Assembly (NCBI GenBank): GCA_038363925.1
Contig: JAQQWL010000009.1
Span: 310,001-374,000, forward strand
Source: Apiospora phragmitis
Taxonomy: Eukaryota; Ascomycota; Sordariomycetes; Amphisphaeriales; Apiosporaceae
Length of the DNA: 64,000 nucleotides
Direction of reading: 5' to 3'
The position numbers and the translations under genes were made by a program. Shown one piece after another: positions 50,401 to 59,178 of this stretch (positions within the stretch are counted from its first letter, which is position 1; each line of letters starts with the position of its first letter). The notes beneath the pieces were generated by a model that was given only the letters and a program-made list of their open reading frames with translations, had not been told where the DNA came from and did no database searches.

Positions 50401-53400
50401 TGCTGACTGCCTCGAGCGACCTTCTTTTCTCTCTTTCACACAGGCTCAATGCCGCACTACTACACCCGTATGCAGACTGCCTGCAACCTTGCTTGCATCA
50501 TGCAATTGCGTGCATTGAGGGAGAGGGGGGGGAGGGGTAATAACAGAGCGTGAAAACATGAAGTCAAGATCGTTACCGTCACGAGGCTGGGGGACAGTCC
50601 GTCACACGATGGCGTTCATTTTTTATGCCACCAGGATTGACTGAATAACACTTCGAAGACAATTGCGCCGAGCTGAGCGGATTCCATCGACGATACTTCT
50701 CCACAGTCACGATGGACATCGTATGTACATGCCGCTCGTCTTGACTAACTCGAGGAGGGAATAATACTCTCATCAGAGAAAGTGTTGCATAAAACACGAT
50801 CCTCCGAGTAAATATGTATACGAAAAACGACTAATATCACCGCCTAGCGACATTGAGCAAACCCACACCTTCACACCCATCGACACCATCACGAACAGGC
50901 GCAATGGCACTGGCAGCCGGTCTTCTCTGTAAGTCTATGTCGTTACTTAGAACGAGGATGAGTGCTAGCAGCATCTGCTGGTCATGATGTTGATGTTTCC
51001 ATATTCAGCCCAAGCTTGCGCGTCTACGCAAGCCACTTAACTTTGAGACCCATGTTTGCTACCCGTCATTGGTCAATGGCGCGGTATTCCTTCACGTCCT
51101 TCGCGCTCACACGGCACCGAAAAGGGTAATGGGTTCTCACCTGACAGGGCCTAGCTTACCGAGGTGAGCACCGGTTGCTTCTTCCGCATCCACGGACTCA
51201 CCTCGTATCTTCCCGGATCCATGGGTTTGGTATGCATGCTGAGGTAAGCTTACTGTGACCCCCTGCCCGCTCTAGTCACAGGCATCTACTGACTTTTCTG
51301 CTTCTCAGCAACCCCATGTATACAAGGAAGAGTCAAACCATGATTGGACGACAACGAGTGTGATGTGATTTCCATATAAGCAAGCCACCGAATAGTGGAG
51401 TGTGACGGAGCTATGATGATGATGATGATGATGACTCTGGAATTCCCATTGCGACGACCCTTGTCCGGTAGATCTGGGGTACCATCTGGGGTGTGGTATG
51501 CGGCTCTTCCACGAGCGACCCATGGATGATGTGAGCATCAAGCGACGGCCGGCCGAGAACGTCTTTCCCACACCATCCCGGATAAAACATATGTAAGGCA
51601 TGACAAAACCGTGGTCCGTCGCTGTGGCGGCATTAGCACCATGCTGTATCACCACCCACTTCGACGCGCCCTGGCTCGTCTCTCCCGCGCGCACACACCC
51701 ATGCGCTATGCCCATCCCTATCTTCCCATGCTTGCCCAACCAAGCAGACGGGTTCCCGAGAGTGCGCGTAAGTGCGCCTATGCGGATCAGGCACCAGCTG
51801 CCGATACGAGGTATCGTGCTTCTGGCCCTGCACACCAATCAGCGTCTTTTTACCTTTTCCCTAATCTGCTTGCAGCATTCTTATAGCTTCCCTCTCGTAT
51901 ATATCATATGTGAACTCTTACCTCATCTAACGTCAGTTTACTTTCTTAAAGTGTACAAACTATTCGTTTTTCTCTTTTCTCTCATGTGAATGTGTATGTG
52001 TATGTGCTTGCTCGTTTGGCGTGGGCCGTCTTGTCGCTCAACGGTTGAGACGATGGCGATTATGACAGAACCAGCCGTGGTGGTGGGTGGTGGGCACAGT
52101 GCCTCCTTTCGCTGTGTATTGATTGCACATCGACACCATCATCATCGCGCACACCCTCATATCCGCCGGAGCAATGGCCATGCTCCGTGAGCCGTGAGTC
52201 GCGTTTCTTGCTTGTGTGTTGGTTGGTAGGCCGACCTTTCCGACATGTTCTCGGAGGGGTCTATCGAGAACTGCCCTGCCAGAAATTACCTAATCGGGCA
52301 TTCCTTTCCGATGTTACACAAAAAACACCACCACCAGCAGTTCTGCGTGCAATCTTGTGAGGACACGAAGACGGAAAGCTGGCACCAAATCGTGCTACAC
52401 TCAGGCAGTCGCGCGCCCCGATGGCAACTGTCGCTTCATATCGGGCAGTAGCGATGTATTGGGCAGGCGGTCTTTAGTCAATCTGGCACGGCTTGCTCCA
52501 TTGGGGATTCCTCCATCAATGCCCGATTCAGATCAGAGGTCATCTGACAGACACTAAATTTGCCAAAGGAGGCAGGTAGAGATGCGAAGCAGCGAGCCAG
52601 GGGGCGTACGCCATTGCCATTGCCACTGTCCACTGCTACTGCAATTTCAGCGGCTTGGGAAGAAACTTGCTCATCGTGATTGATACCTCATGGCGACGTC
52701 GAACCACGCGATGGTGGATGCGCAGACGCCAGTTCATTTGGGAAACCGTGTTTCTGCTCCTGGAGAAGATGAAACAGGTACAATTGGCGCCGGCCGCCAA
52801 GACAGCCTCACCCAGCTCACAGCCGGTTCTGGGCTCTTCTCTGCTTCTGGCCCTTCCTTTCTCCAGAAAACGCAGGGGCCAGCTTGCAGATCTAGAAACA
52901 ACGATCAGCACTGTGATCAGCACTTGGTGGCCCGTTTCCGTCTGGAAAGTTCAGACGAGCAAGACCGGGACATGAGATCTACTCGAATCGTCAAATCAAT
53001 TCCCATATTTTTTCCCATGCTGGGATCCATCCTGTCTTCGCCATCTGTTGCACAATTTTGCCGCGCGACTGCTGAGGTTTTGTTTTACTATCCCGTCTTC
53101 GTGCGACGTTCCCTGAATCGCCTCGGAGGCTTTGCATCGTTTTGATGTCGATGGGTTTCAAGGATGCTGCGATTCCACATTGGCTGGTCTGGCGGGGAGA
53201 CGGGTGAAACGGAAACACCACACAAGACCAGTTCATTACTTCCGGAGGATGATCACTTCGTAGCAGCCGCTACAACGTTATCTGAATGTCCGAACAGGGA
53301 TTGATTTCTGTCCGTATGGTTCATGGTAACGCTTGTCTAATGAATGAGGCGGTTAACCCTAGGAGTAGAGTTATTATTAATTTACTCAGGTGGCATTGAC

Positions 53401-53662
53401 GATGATCATAAATACCGTCGGCTCGCACTGCGGTCGGTTAGACTTGAATGATCGCCCATCTTCCCAGTCAGTGATCACCGCAGAACACACACAGATCTCG
53501 CTCCGTCTATCCTTCTTCTTTACTCGCCGGCCGAGATACTGCTGGTACAGCTCTTCTTTCTATATTATCCCCAGATCTACATACATACTTATTCCTTTCC
53601 AATTCAACCCTCCTACTTGGACAGATCTGCCTTCTACTAGCAGAAAAAAGATCCCTGACAAG
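44491..53662. other. gene-poor region, nothing recognised
   Basis: Nine kilobases in which I find no conserved reading frame, tRNA or element. The first several hundred bases are the GT2 3' region. A short (ATG/CAT)n run lies at 51415-51433. The final part, about 53480-53662, is the pyrimidine-rich leader of the secreted-protein gene. Frames of 130-180 codons (for example 51838-51305 minus) are shadow-like with no domain features. Confidence 0.45.
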
Positions 53663-54397
53663 ATGAAGTTCTCCACCGTCGTTCTCTGCTTCGCTACCGC
53701 TGCACTCGGCATGCCGACAGGCGCCGACGTGGGAGCTACCGCGTCAGACAAGCAGCTGGGCAGCAAGGGCGCCGCCACCAACAAGGGCACGCCGGCTGCA
53801 TCAAAAGCAGCCCAGTCCGGCAGCACCAGCACCAGCAGCGCCTCAGTGCCCTCCGCCACTGGCGGCAAGGGAAGTGGCAACATCAACAACGGCAGCGGAA
53901 AAGGCAATGGCAACGCCACCGGCGTCATCAACGAGTCCGTCATCCCCGACTACGGCCTCACCGCCGGCGTGCCCAGCAAGTCGCAGCCCGGCAGCTGCGT
54001 CGGCGCCAACAACATCAACATCCCCTGCACGTGCCCGCCCAGCAAGGCCGACGCGGCCGCGACGCTGTCGACGTTCGTGGCCCGGGGCAAGGCCGGGTCG
54101 GTGCCCATCTCGTTCCCCGACACCAGCGACAAGTCCTCGGCCGCCAACCGCGCCCGCATCGACGCCATCGTCAACACGCTGCAGAACATCAACTTTGACA
54201 AGACGGGGCGCACCGGCGATGGGTGTCCGGCGGCCAGTTTTCCATCGCTCGCGGCGGTGCAGAAGAAGTTGCAGGGGGCGAGAATGTGCAGGTCGGGTCC
54301 GCCGGTGGTGCTGCTGCGGCTGGCGGTCGTCAACGTCGCCGTCGTGCGTTTTGAGACAGAGAGAGAGGCAAGGATGGGGAAAGACGATATGAAATGA
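53663..54397 (+). CDS. small secreted cysteine-containing protein
   Basis: The start at 53663 (gacaagATGAAG) gives a signal peptide MKFSTVVLCFATAALG; an upstream in-frame extension to 53390 looks like untranslated leader. A Gly/Ser/Thr/Ala-rich low-complexity segment (residues about 20-90) precedes a compact domain: GSCVGANNINIPCTCPPSKADAA, then LSTFVARGKAGSVPISFPD, then ARIDAIVNTLQNINF and GDGCPAASFPSLAAVQKKL. Four cysteines in this arrangement (CVGxNN..IPCTCPP..GxGCPA) recur in small secreted proteins of filamentous ascomycetes, sometimes labelled IgE-binding-like; function unknown. The last 40 residues are odd: after KKLQG the annotated frame gives ARMCRSGPPVVLLRL.., while a one-base shift in the GGGGG run at 54274-54278 gives GGENVQVGSAGGAAAAGGRQ and a stop near 54352. 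The C-terminus is therefore uncertain. Confidence 0.75.
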   Translation: MKFSTVVLCFATAALGMPTGADVGATASDKQLGSKGAATNKGTPAASKAAQSGSTSTSSASVPSATGGKGSGNINNGSGKGNGNATGVINESVIPDYGLTAGVPSKSQPGSCVGANNINIPCTCPPSKADAAATLSTFVARGKAGSVPISFPDTSDKSSAANRARIDAIVNTLQNINFDKTGRTGDGCPAASFPSLAAVQKKLQGARMCRSGPPVVLLRLAVVNVAVVRFETEREARMGKDDMK

Positions 54398-54756
54398 ATG
54401 AATGGTTCAGGGTTTGGGAAGGAGTTTCTTGGTGTCTACCCAGGTCCGGTTTATCTGGTTGGTGGATTGGAGTTTGGTTTTTCCAGGCAAATGTCGGATT
54501 TAGTGATGATGTTATTTAGAACATACATACAGAAGAAATGATACCCCTTTTTACTTTCTATCAACTTACTACCTCTTCAGGTAGTCTCGTTTTGTCATGC
54601 ACGAATGTCTGCTTTTCTTCTAAGCCTGACGATCTCATGCACCAAAGCACATGGCAGTAGTGGAACGCGTCTGAAGCAGATGATGCTCTCTAGATTTCCT
54701 GGAGCTCTTTTCTCGAGCCCAACCATCTCAGGATACAGTCAGTCCTCCTCTTTGAC
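54398..54756. other. 3'-3' intergenic spacer
   Basis: Lies between two convergent genes, the secreted protein (+) and the reductase (-). Holds only their 3' untranslated sequence as far as I can see. Confidence 0.5.
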
Positions 54757-55785
54757 TCAGAAGGAGAATCCGGCTAGATGTCTCGCGACATCAACGCCGG
54801 CACAAGACCCGGCACTCATGCCCGTAAGAACAGACCGTAAAGGCGAGCAGCAATCTCCCGCAGCAAATACACCCGGCGCTGTGGTAGCATACCAGGGCTG
54901 GGTGACTTTGATACCAGTCTTTGGGTCGATCTCACAACCAAGCTGGTTGGGCAGGGCTGGGTTCACTGGCGAATCTGGGGAGTGACCCATGAATCCCACC
55001 ACGTCATCAGCACCCGTGTCAAACTCGACGCGGAGTTTGTTATCTTCCGTCTTGGAGACTCGCACCACTTTCCTATTGTCCACATCGATGTCCTTCAGTT
55101 GCTTCTCGGCTACCACTTTCGATAGGTCGTCGGCAAGCTTCGCGTCCCCGTGTGTGTAGAGCTTCACGTGTTTGACGAATCGAAACGCATCGGCGGCGAA
55201 GACCGGGGCGTGGAAAGGGTTGCCGAGTGGGTCCGTGGCTAGAACAGCCGCTACGTCGGAGCCTCGCTTCTCGTAGCCGAAACAGAACAAGCAGTGGTAG
55301 CTATGTAAAGAAGGGAGGTATGTTTCATTAATGGTTACTTACCCAAGCAGCGGAAGAAGAATAAGGGGAGGAAAAGCTTACATGAGTTTACCATAGTTCT
55401 CGGTATATCGCGGGATGTCCGGGTGCTTCTCTTCGACGCCGGAGGCCAGTATAATCTTCCGGCCCTTCCAGTGCTCTCCCTCGGCGTCGACGACCTCGAA
55501 GGTTCCATCCTCGAGCTTCGAGGCCGACACCAGGCGACGCTCGACGACCTGGACTAGACCGGTCCGGAGAAGCTCGGCGCGCGATGCCTCTCGGAGGTCG
55601 TTGGGGTTCTTGCCATCCCAGGCAGGCACCATGTAGACATGGTCGGACAGGGCGTTGCGGGGGGCCCCGGCGTCGAAGACCAGGCTGGTATGGCTGGCGC
55701 GGTACAATGTCAAGGCGGCGGCGAGCCCGGCATGGCTTCCGCCGACGATAATGGCGTCGCTGATTTCCGTGGAGGATGCTGCCAT
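54757..55785 (-). CDS. thioredoxin-reductase-like FAD/NAD(P)-binding oxidoreductase, GliT-like
   Basis: Exons 55785-55382 and 55300-54757 with an 81-nt intron (GTAAGC..ATAG); 315 aa. The N-terminal FAD dinucleotide motif is DAIIVGGSHAGLAAALTLYR (G15-x-S-x-A-G20). A second glycine/ATG-like element reads KIILASGVEEKHPDIPRY. The redox-active CXXC is C138-LF-C141 in YHCLFCFGYE, followed by the NAD(P)-binding half, and FAAGDCCSPLRSVLTGMSAG near the end is the conserved GD motif for FAD ribityl binding. Length and the single CXXC between the two domains match low-molecular-weight TrxR-like enzymes such as GliT (334 aa), which oxidise dithiols to disulfides in epidithiodioxopiperazine metabolism; other members have general or unknown roles. 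Next to it is a decayed SAM methyltransferase. Intact; start in a GGCAGC..ATG context typical for the genome. Confidence 0.9.
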
Positions 55786-56491
55786 TGTTGGTGAGTAGGT
55801 ACGCGGTTAGGAAGTGTGTGTGTGGAAGAGTGATACCAGGTCTGCGGTGGTGCTGGCGGTGCTGGCGGTGCTGGCAATGAAGGATCAAGTATTGGAATTG
55901 ACGGGAAGATATGTATGTAACCTCTGAGCTTGCAATCATGAAACCCCGCAACACCGGGATGGCAAAGAGCCTGCGACCAACACTCACCTTCTTGCCTCCT
56001 GGCCTAACCGCAACAGCAGCGCGTGGAATGACATATCACGGTATCCGAGCTCGGGCGCTGGCTGGATCAAGTACGAGGTAAGGGAAGCGATATCAATTCA
56101 CTCGCGACCAACGGTTGGTTTCTCAAGAGCCAACAACATGCATAGGTACGTCCTTGATGCAGGCAGAGTGATACCGTCCCACTCAAAACATTCATGTGCC
56201 ACTCGGCCCCGGTGCCCGAAAGCAAGGGATGCATTTCACCCCCGCGCGAAATATCCCTGCAGCCTTGTGGTTACAGCACAGCATGAGACCTGCTGGAGGG
56301 TGTCCTGGTAGGACCTCGGGTCTTTGCCGTTTTCCGGCTTGAGAGAGGATTGCTTGATTGCCGGCCCCTTCTTGCGCCTGTTTACCACAAGTAACCCCAT
56401 AGACAGGACTTTCCAAGTAGACGTGCGACATATCGCTACGATATCTTAGGTAGATTGTAGTTTGCGACCGTAGGCGTAGATCACGCGGTAA
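55786..56491. other. reductase promoter and upstream spacer
   Basis: Includes a short gtgctggcg-type direct repeat (about 55849-55873) in the presumed leader of the reductase. No coding sequence was recognised; the methyltransferase relic ends at 56492. Confidence 0.5.
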
Positions 56492-57167
56492 TTATGTCGC
56501 TCCACCTTGCATCAATTCCTTCTCCAGGCGCTCAAGAAGCCTGTCTGTCACCGACGCATCCACGCGTGCATTGATACCTGTATTATATGCCCCTTTTAGC
56601 TACTCATCCTTCGTTTATCAAGGCGAAGTAAAGGAAAGTGGATAAGCATGAAATGTGCACGACTCACGTTTTGCTGCCCCCAATAGAGCCTCCCGTGATT
56701 GAACCATTGCGTCTATGCCCCTTTGTCCAATGATGGGATCCTTGCACCGGGGGCCGATATCAACATCGAAGTCCTCCCTCTGCACCGTCTCAAACCCGGC
56801 CTCCTCCAGCCAGCCGGCCAAGCAGTGGGCAAAGTCATCGGTGGTACTGACGGCATTGAAGGCGGCTCGAATGAGGGTCAGGGTATCGCGCATAGCTTGC
56901 CCTCCATGGACAGGCTCCCGTGCATTTCCGCTGGCCACTTCTCTGCCAGGTTGTGGACGGCAAACGATGTGTGCTCAGAGTGCGCTGGGGAGGAAGAAGG
57001 CCGGCATGATGTCGAAGCCGGCCAATGTGAAGGGAGAGGTGAGCTGGCCTTCGATGGAGCGCAAGAACAATCCTAGCCCAGTATCTAGGCTAATGCCTTA
57101 CCTGGTAAATACACCTGGAGTTTCAATACCGGAAAGCGAGTCTGTTAAAGGACGCCTGTGCTATACG
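56492..57167 (-). pseudogene. SAM-dependent methyltransferase relic
   Basis: Reading the minus strand from 57167: AQASFNRLAFR, then (after an in-frame TGA and a shift) LDTGLGLFLRSIEGQL resembling SAM motif I (DxGxG), TLAGFDIMPAFFLPSAL (motif II-like GFDI). A frame shift leads to FAVHNLAEKWPAEMHGSL, then a gap where the rest of the Rossmann core should be. Then comes DTLTLIRAAFNAVSTTDDFA, with LAGWLEEAGFETVQREDFDV, DPIIGQRGIDAMVQSREALL and a C-terminal exon INARVDASVTDRLLERLEKE ending at 56492 after a 90-nt intron (56578-56667). The layout matches fungal class I small-molecule methyltransferases, but stops, at least two frame shifts and a missing central segment make it non-functional. A second, inverted copy of its 5' piece lies at 58747-58853. 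Confidence 0.78.
57075..57167 (-). repeat. left arm of inverted duplication (methyltransferase 5' fragment)
   Basis: The reverse complement of 57075-57167 (AACGTATAGCACAGGCGTCC...) aligns with plus-strand 58747-58853 (aacgtatggcacaggcgtcc...) over about 95-105 bp, with mostly transition-type differences. The two arms flank about 1.58 kb containing an introner-like copy and one intact open frame. Confidence 0.8.
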
Positions 57168-57177
57168 TTCTTTTAAC

Positions 57178-57346
57178 CTCTCGATTCTCGGCGTTAGCAC
57201 TACTCTTTTTGGAAGAAACGGGATGTCTTAGGAGGGAATAATAAAGGCAACTCCTGGAGTAAACGGAGACCCCCCCTCCTTAGACACTGGGATAACGAGG
57301 AATAACTACTGGAATAGGCAGGAATAGACCCTAAAAGTCTATCCAC
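57178..57346 (-). mobile_element. introner-like element, copy B (diverged)
   Basis: 169 bp that align end to end with the GH115 intron at 61245-61411: shared blocks are ctcggcgttag, ctctttttggaa, gggatgtct.aggaggg, gacactgggataacgagg and ggaatagg.aggaata. On the minus strand it ends GCTAACGCCGAGAATCGAGAG, keeping a branch-point-like CTAAC and a terminal AG. The AG is followed at once by L-K-E-R-I-A-Q-A-S-F of the methyltransferase relic, so it sits where an intron of that gene would be, in sense orientation. The donor end reads GTGGAT instead of GTAAGY, so splicing competence is doubtful. Confidence 0.8.
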
Positions 57347-57849
57347 CCAATTGTTTCGTGCCGTCGTCTAACGTCGCCGTGCATACTTAACAAACTACCA
57401 ATAAGGAAGCCCACACGAGGTTCCAGGAAAGGTGTTTTATTGGTAGTAGTGGCTTAACCACCACGTGAGCGAAAAAGAGGTAGGTTTTAACAGCCTAGAA
57501 AAGGGGGGCCGAACGAGGGAGCTATCGTGGATAGCAAGACTCTTGTTTGTTTAATTAACTTATTACAATACTAGATGATTTAAAAGTATAATCCTTGCTA
57601 TTATGTGGGTGCACTTATAATAGATAAGCATGTTAGGGAGTAAAAGAAGAAATAATTCCCTCCTGCGTCGTCCGTAGATCGACTTTATTAACTATAGATG
57701 CAGTCGAAACTAGGTTCGGCTGCCCGAGAAGCCGCACATAGTGAAGAAGGCTAGGGCTCCGAAGCCACACATTGCAATAACCAGGAAAAAACAATGTCTT
57801 ATCCCGCTCACAACTGACGAGCGTTACGGTTAATGCGGTACCGACCCTC
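57347..57849. other. AT-rich spacer inside the inverted duplication
   Basis: 57540-57650 is AT-rich. No exon of the methyltransferase could be read upstream of the introner-like copy, so its 5' part has been lost or replaced. The part next to 57849 is 3' of the hypothetical gene. Confidence 0.45.
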
Positions 57850-58284
57850 CTAGTGGCACACAGGGTACTCATGGCTATATACGACGTTATAAGAGCGGGG
57901 AGCTTTCTGGTAAATAAAGGACGAGACCTTCTCCTCGTGGCCTAGTACTGTATCTATAGACATGGTAATTCTAATAACCGTTTCGGACTTCATGTTAATA
58001 TAAGGGACGTCGAAGTCGAAATCCGCCAATCTTAACCAGTCGTCCGGGATCTTATGGGGGTTCGAAGTGGATTGTACCTCCACTACGTTGCCGTTATAGT
58101 CTGTATAGACCGCTCGGGAAAAGAATTCGCCGCCGATGTTTGGATGGCAAACCTCGGACGGGATACGGCGGTCGAAGCTAACTCTCAATTTGGCGCCTTC
58201 TCCCGGCGAGTGACACATCTCGGCGCCACGAGGCAAGTAGCGAGCTTCATGGCAAGTGACAGGTAGAGATTGGCGTCCGCCCAT
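57850..58284 (-). CDS. hypothetical protein, 144 aa, lineage-specific
   Basis: Single uninterrupted frame from ATG at 58284 (MGGRQSLPVTCHEARY) to 57850 (SHEYPVCH). No signal peptide or membrane segment; four cysteines (TCH, MCH, VCH near 46, VCH at the end), each followed by His, which is unusual. The second half alternates hydrophobic and polar residues (AVYTDYNGNVVEVQS, TVIRITMSIDTVLG, KVSSFIYQKAPRSYNVVY), suggesting a beta-sandwich. I do not recognise the family. Upstream on the minus strand, a TATTTAACC element (about 58392-58400), a CT-rich stretch and a leader ending GACAATGG look like a fungal promoter, supporting that it is expressed. The gene lies inside a 1.6-kb segment flanked by inverted copies of a methyltransferase fragment, so it may have arrived or been duplicated with that rearrangement. 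Confidence 0.5.
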   Translation of the reverse strand: MGGRQSLPVTCHEARYLPRGAEMCHSPGEGAKLRVSFDRRIPSEVCHPNIGGEFFSRAVYTDYNGNVVEVQSTSNPHKIPDDWLRLADFDFDVPYINMKSETVIRITMSIDTVLGHEEKVSSFIYQKAPRSYNVVYSHEYPVCH

Positions 58285-58746
58285 TGTCCTAAATGTCGTG
58301 TTCGAGGTCGTAAAAGTTTAGTAGGGTTGAGATAGTAATGTTGAAGCTTGCGGGGGGGATGTTCAAAATAAGATGGAGAGGGACTCGAGGCGGTTAAATA
58401 TGTTGCAGAAACCGACTGTTGAGATGGGCACATGTCCTTCAGAGCATGCAATTTGCTCGATCCGGAGTCTTGTCCGTGAATATCGTTGACAGAAGCTGAA
58501 AAGCACATGTGTATGTCCAGCCAGGTAGGTACGCGTGACAGGGACCGAGCTACATGTACCTTCTGAAGAGATTGACATCTCAAGAGGAACATCAGGAGCG
58601 AGCGCCCCTCGCTCCCCGCCTCAAAGCGCAAAAAGACCAGGAAATGGTACTCGAGACAGCATGGTAGTTGGCTCAAACTATTGCCTATCGCAAAGTTCGA
58701 TTTATAACCTTGGGATGACTTGCATACATAAGCAACCTTTGAAATA
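58285..58746 (-). promoter_or_regulatory. putative promoter/leader of the 144-aa gene
   Basis: Reading the minus strand toward 58284: a TATTTAACC element (about 58392-58400), then CCTCGAGTCCCTCTCCATC (pyrimidine-rich), then a C-run, CAACATTACTATCTCAACCC and the ATG. No other gene is visible. Assignment rests on composition only. Confidence 0.35.
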
Positions 58747-58853
58747 ACGTATGGCACAGGCGTCCTTTGACAGACTCGCTTTCCGGGATTGAAGCTTCAG
58801 ATGTATTTACTAGGTAAGGTATTTGCCTCCATAGATGCTGGGCAGGTACTTGA
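58747..58853 (+). repeat. right arm of inverted duplication (methyltransferase 5' fragment)
   Basis: Plus-strand partner of 57075-57167. It carries the same AQASF(D/N)RLAFR coding trace followed by a TGA at the same codon, so the stop arose before the duplication. It keeps the same following ATTTAC.AGGTAAGG block. Confidence 0.8.
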
Positions 58854-58859
58854 AACATA

Positions 58860-59178
58860 TGGTGTTCGCGGCGAGCTTGGGGCTACCTTCGGTCCAGTCG
58901 TCGCCCATTGTGCTTGGCCACTTATGACAGCAGGCACATGCATTGGGGTAGGTTGGGACTGATCACAACTCTAGGCGGGCGTTCGACTAGGATCTCCGAT
59001 GACTCCGAGCTGCGCTGGCGATGGGAGTCGGGCAGTCAGTGACACAGTCCTCTTGTCCCACCCACAGACCAGCCACCGCCGAAATCATCAAAGCCGCCGT
59101 CGCTCCCATCCATGTTGCACCTTTCCTGTTCGCAGCATTCTTCTTCCCCTTCTTCATCTTTGCCGACCTCGATCCGTA
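58860..59178. other. spacer 3' of GH115
   Basis: Mostly GH115 3' untranslated sequence. A 32-codon minus-strand frame (MGDDWTEGSPKLAANTICFK..., from about 58908) overlaps the right repeat arm; too short to call. Confidence 0.4.

Noticed and set aside
57178..57346. ordinary unique intron or intergenic DNA
   Set aside because: Full-length similarity to 61245-61411 and to 63908-64000 shows it is a repeat-family member.
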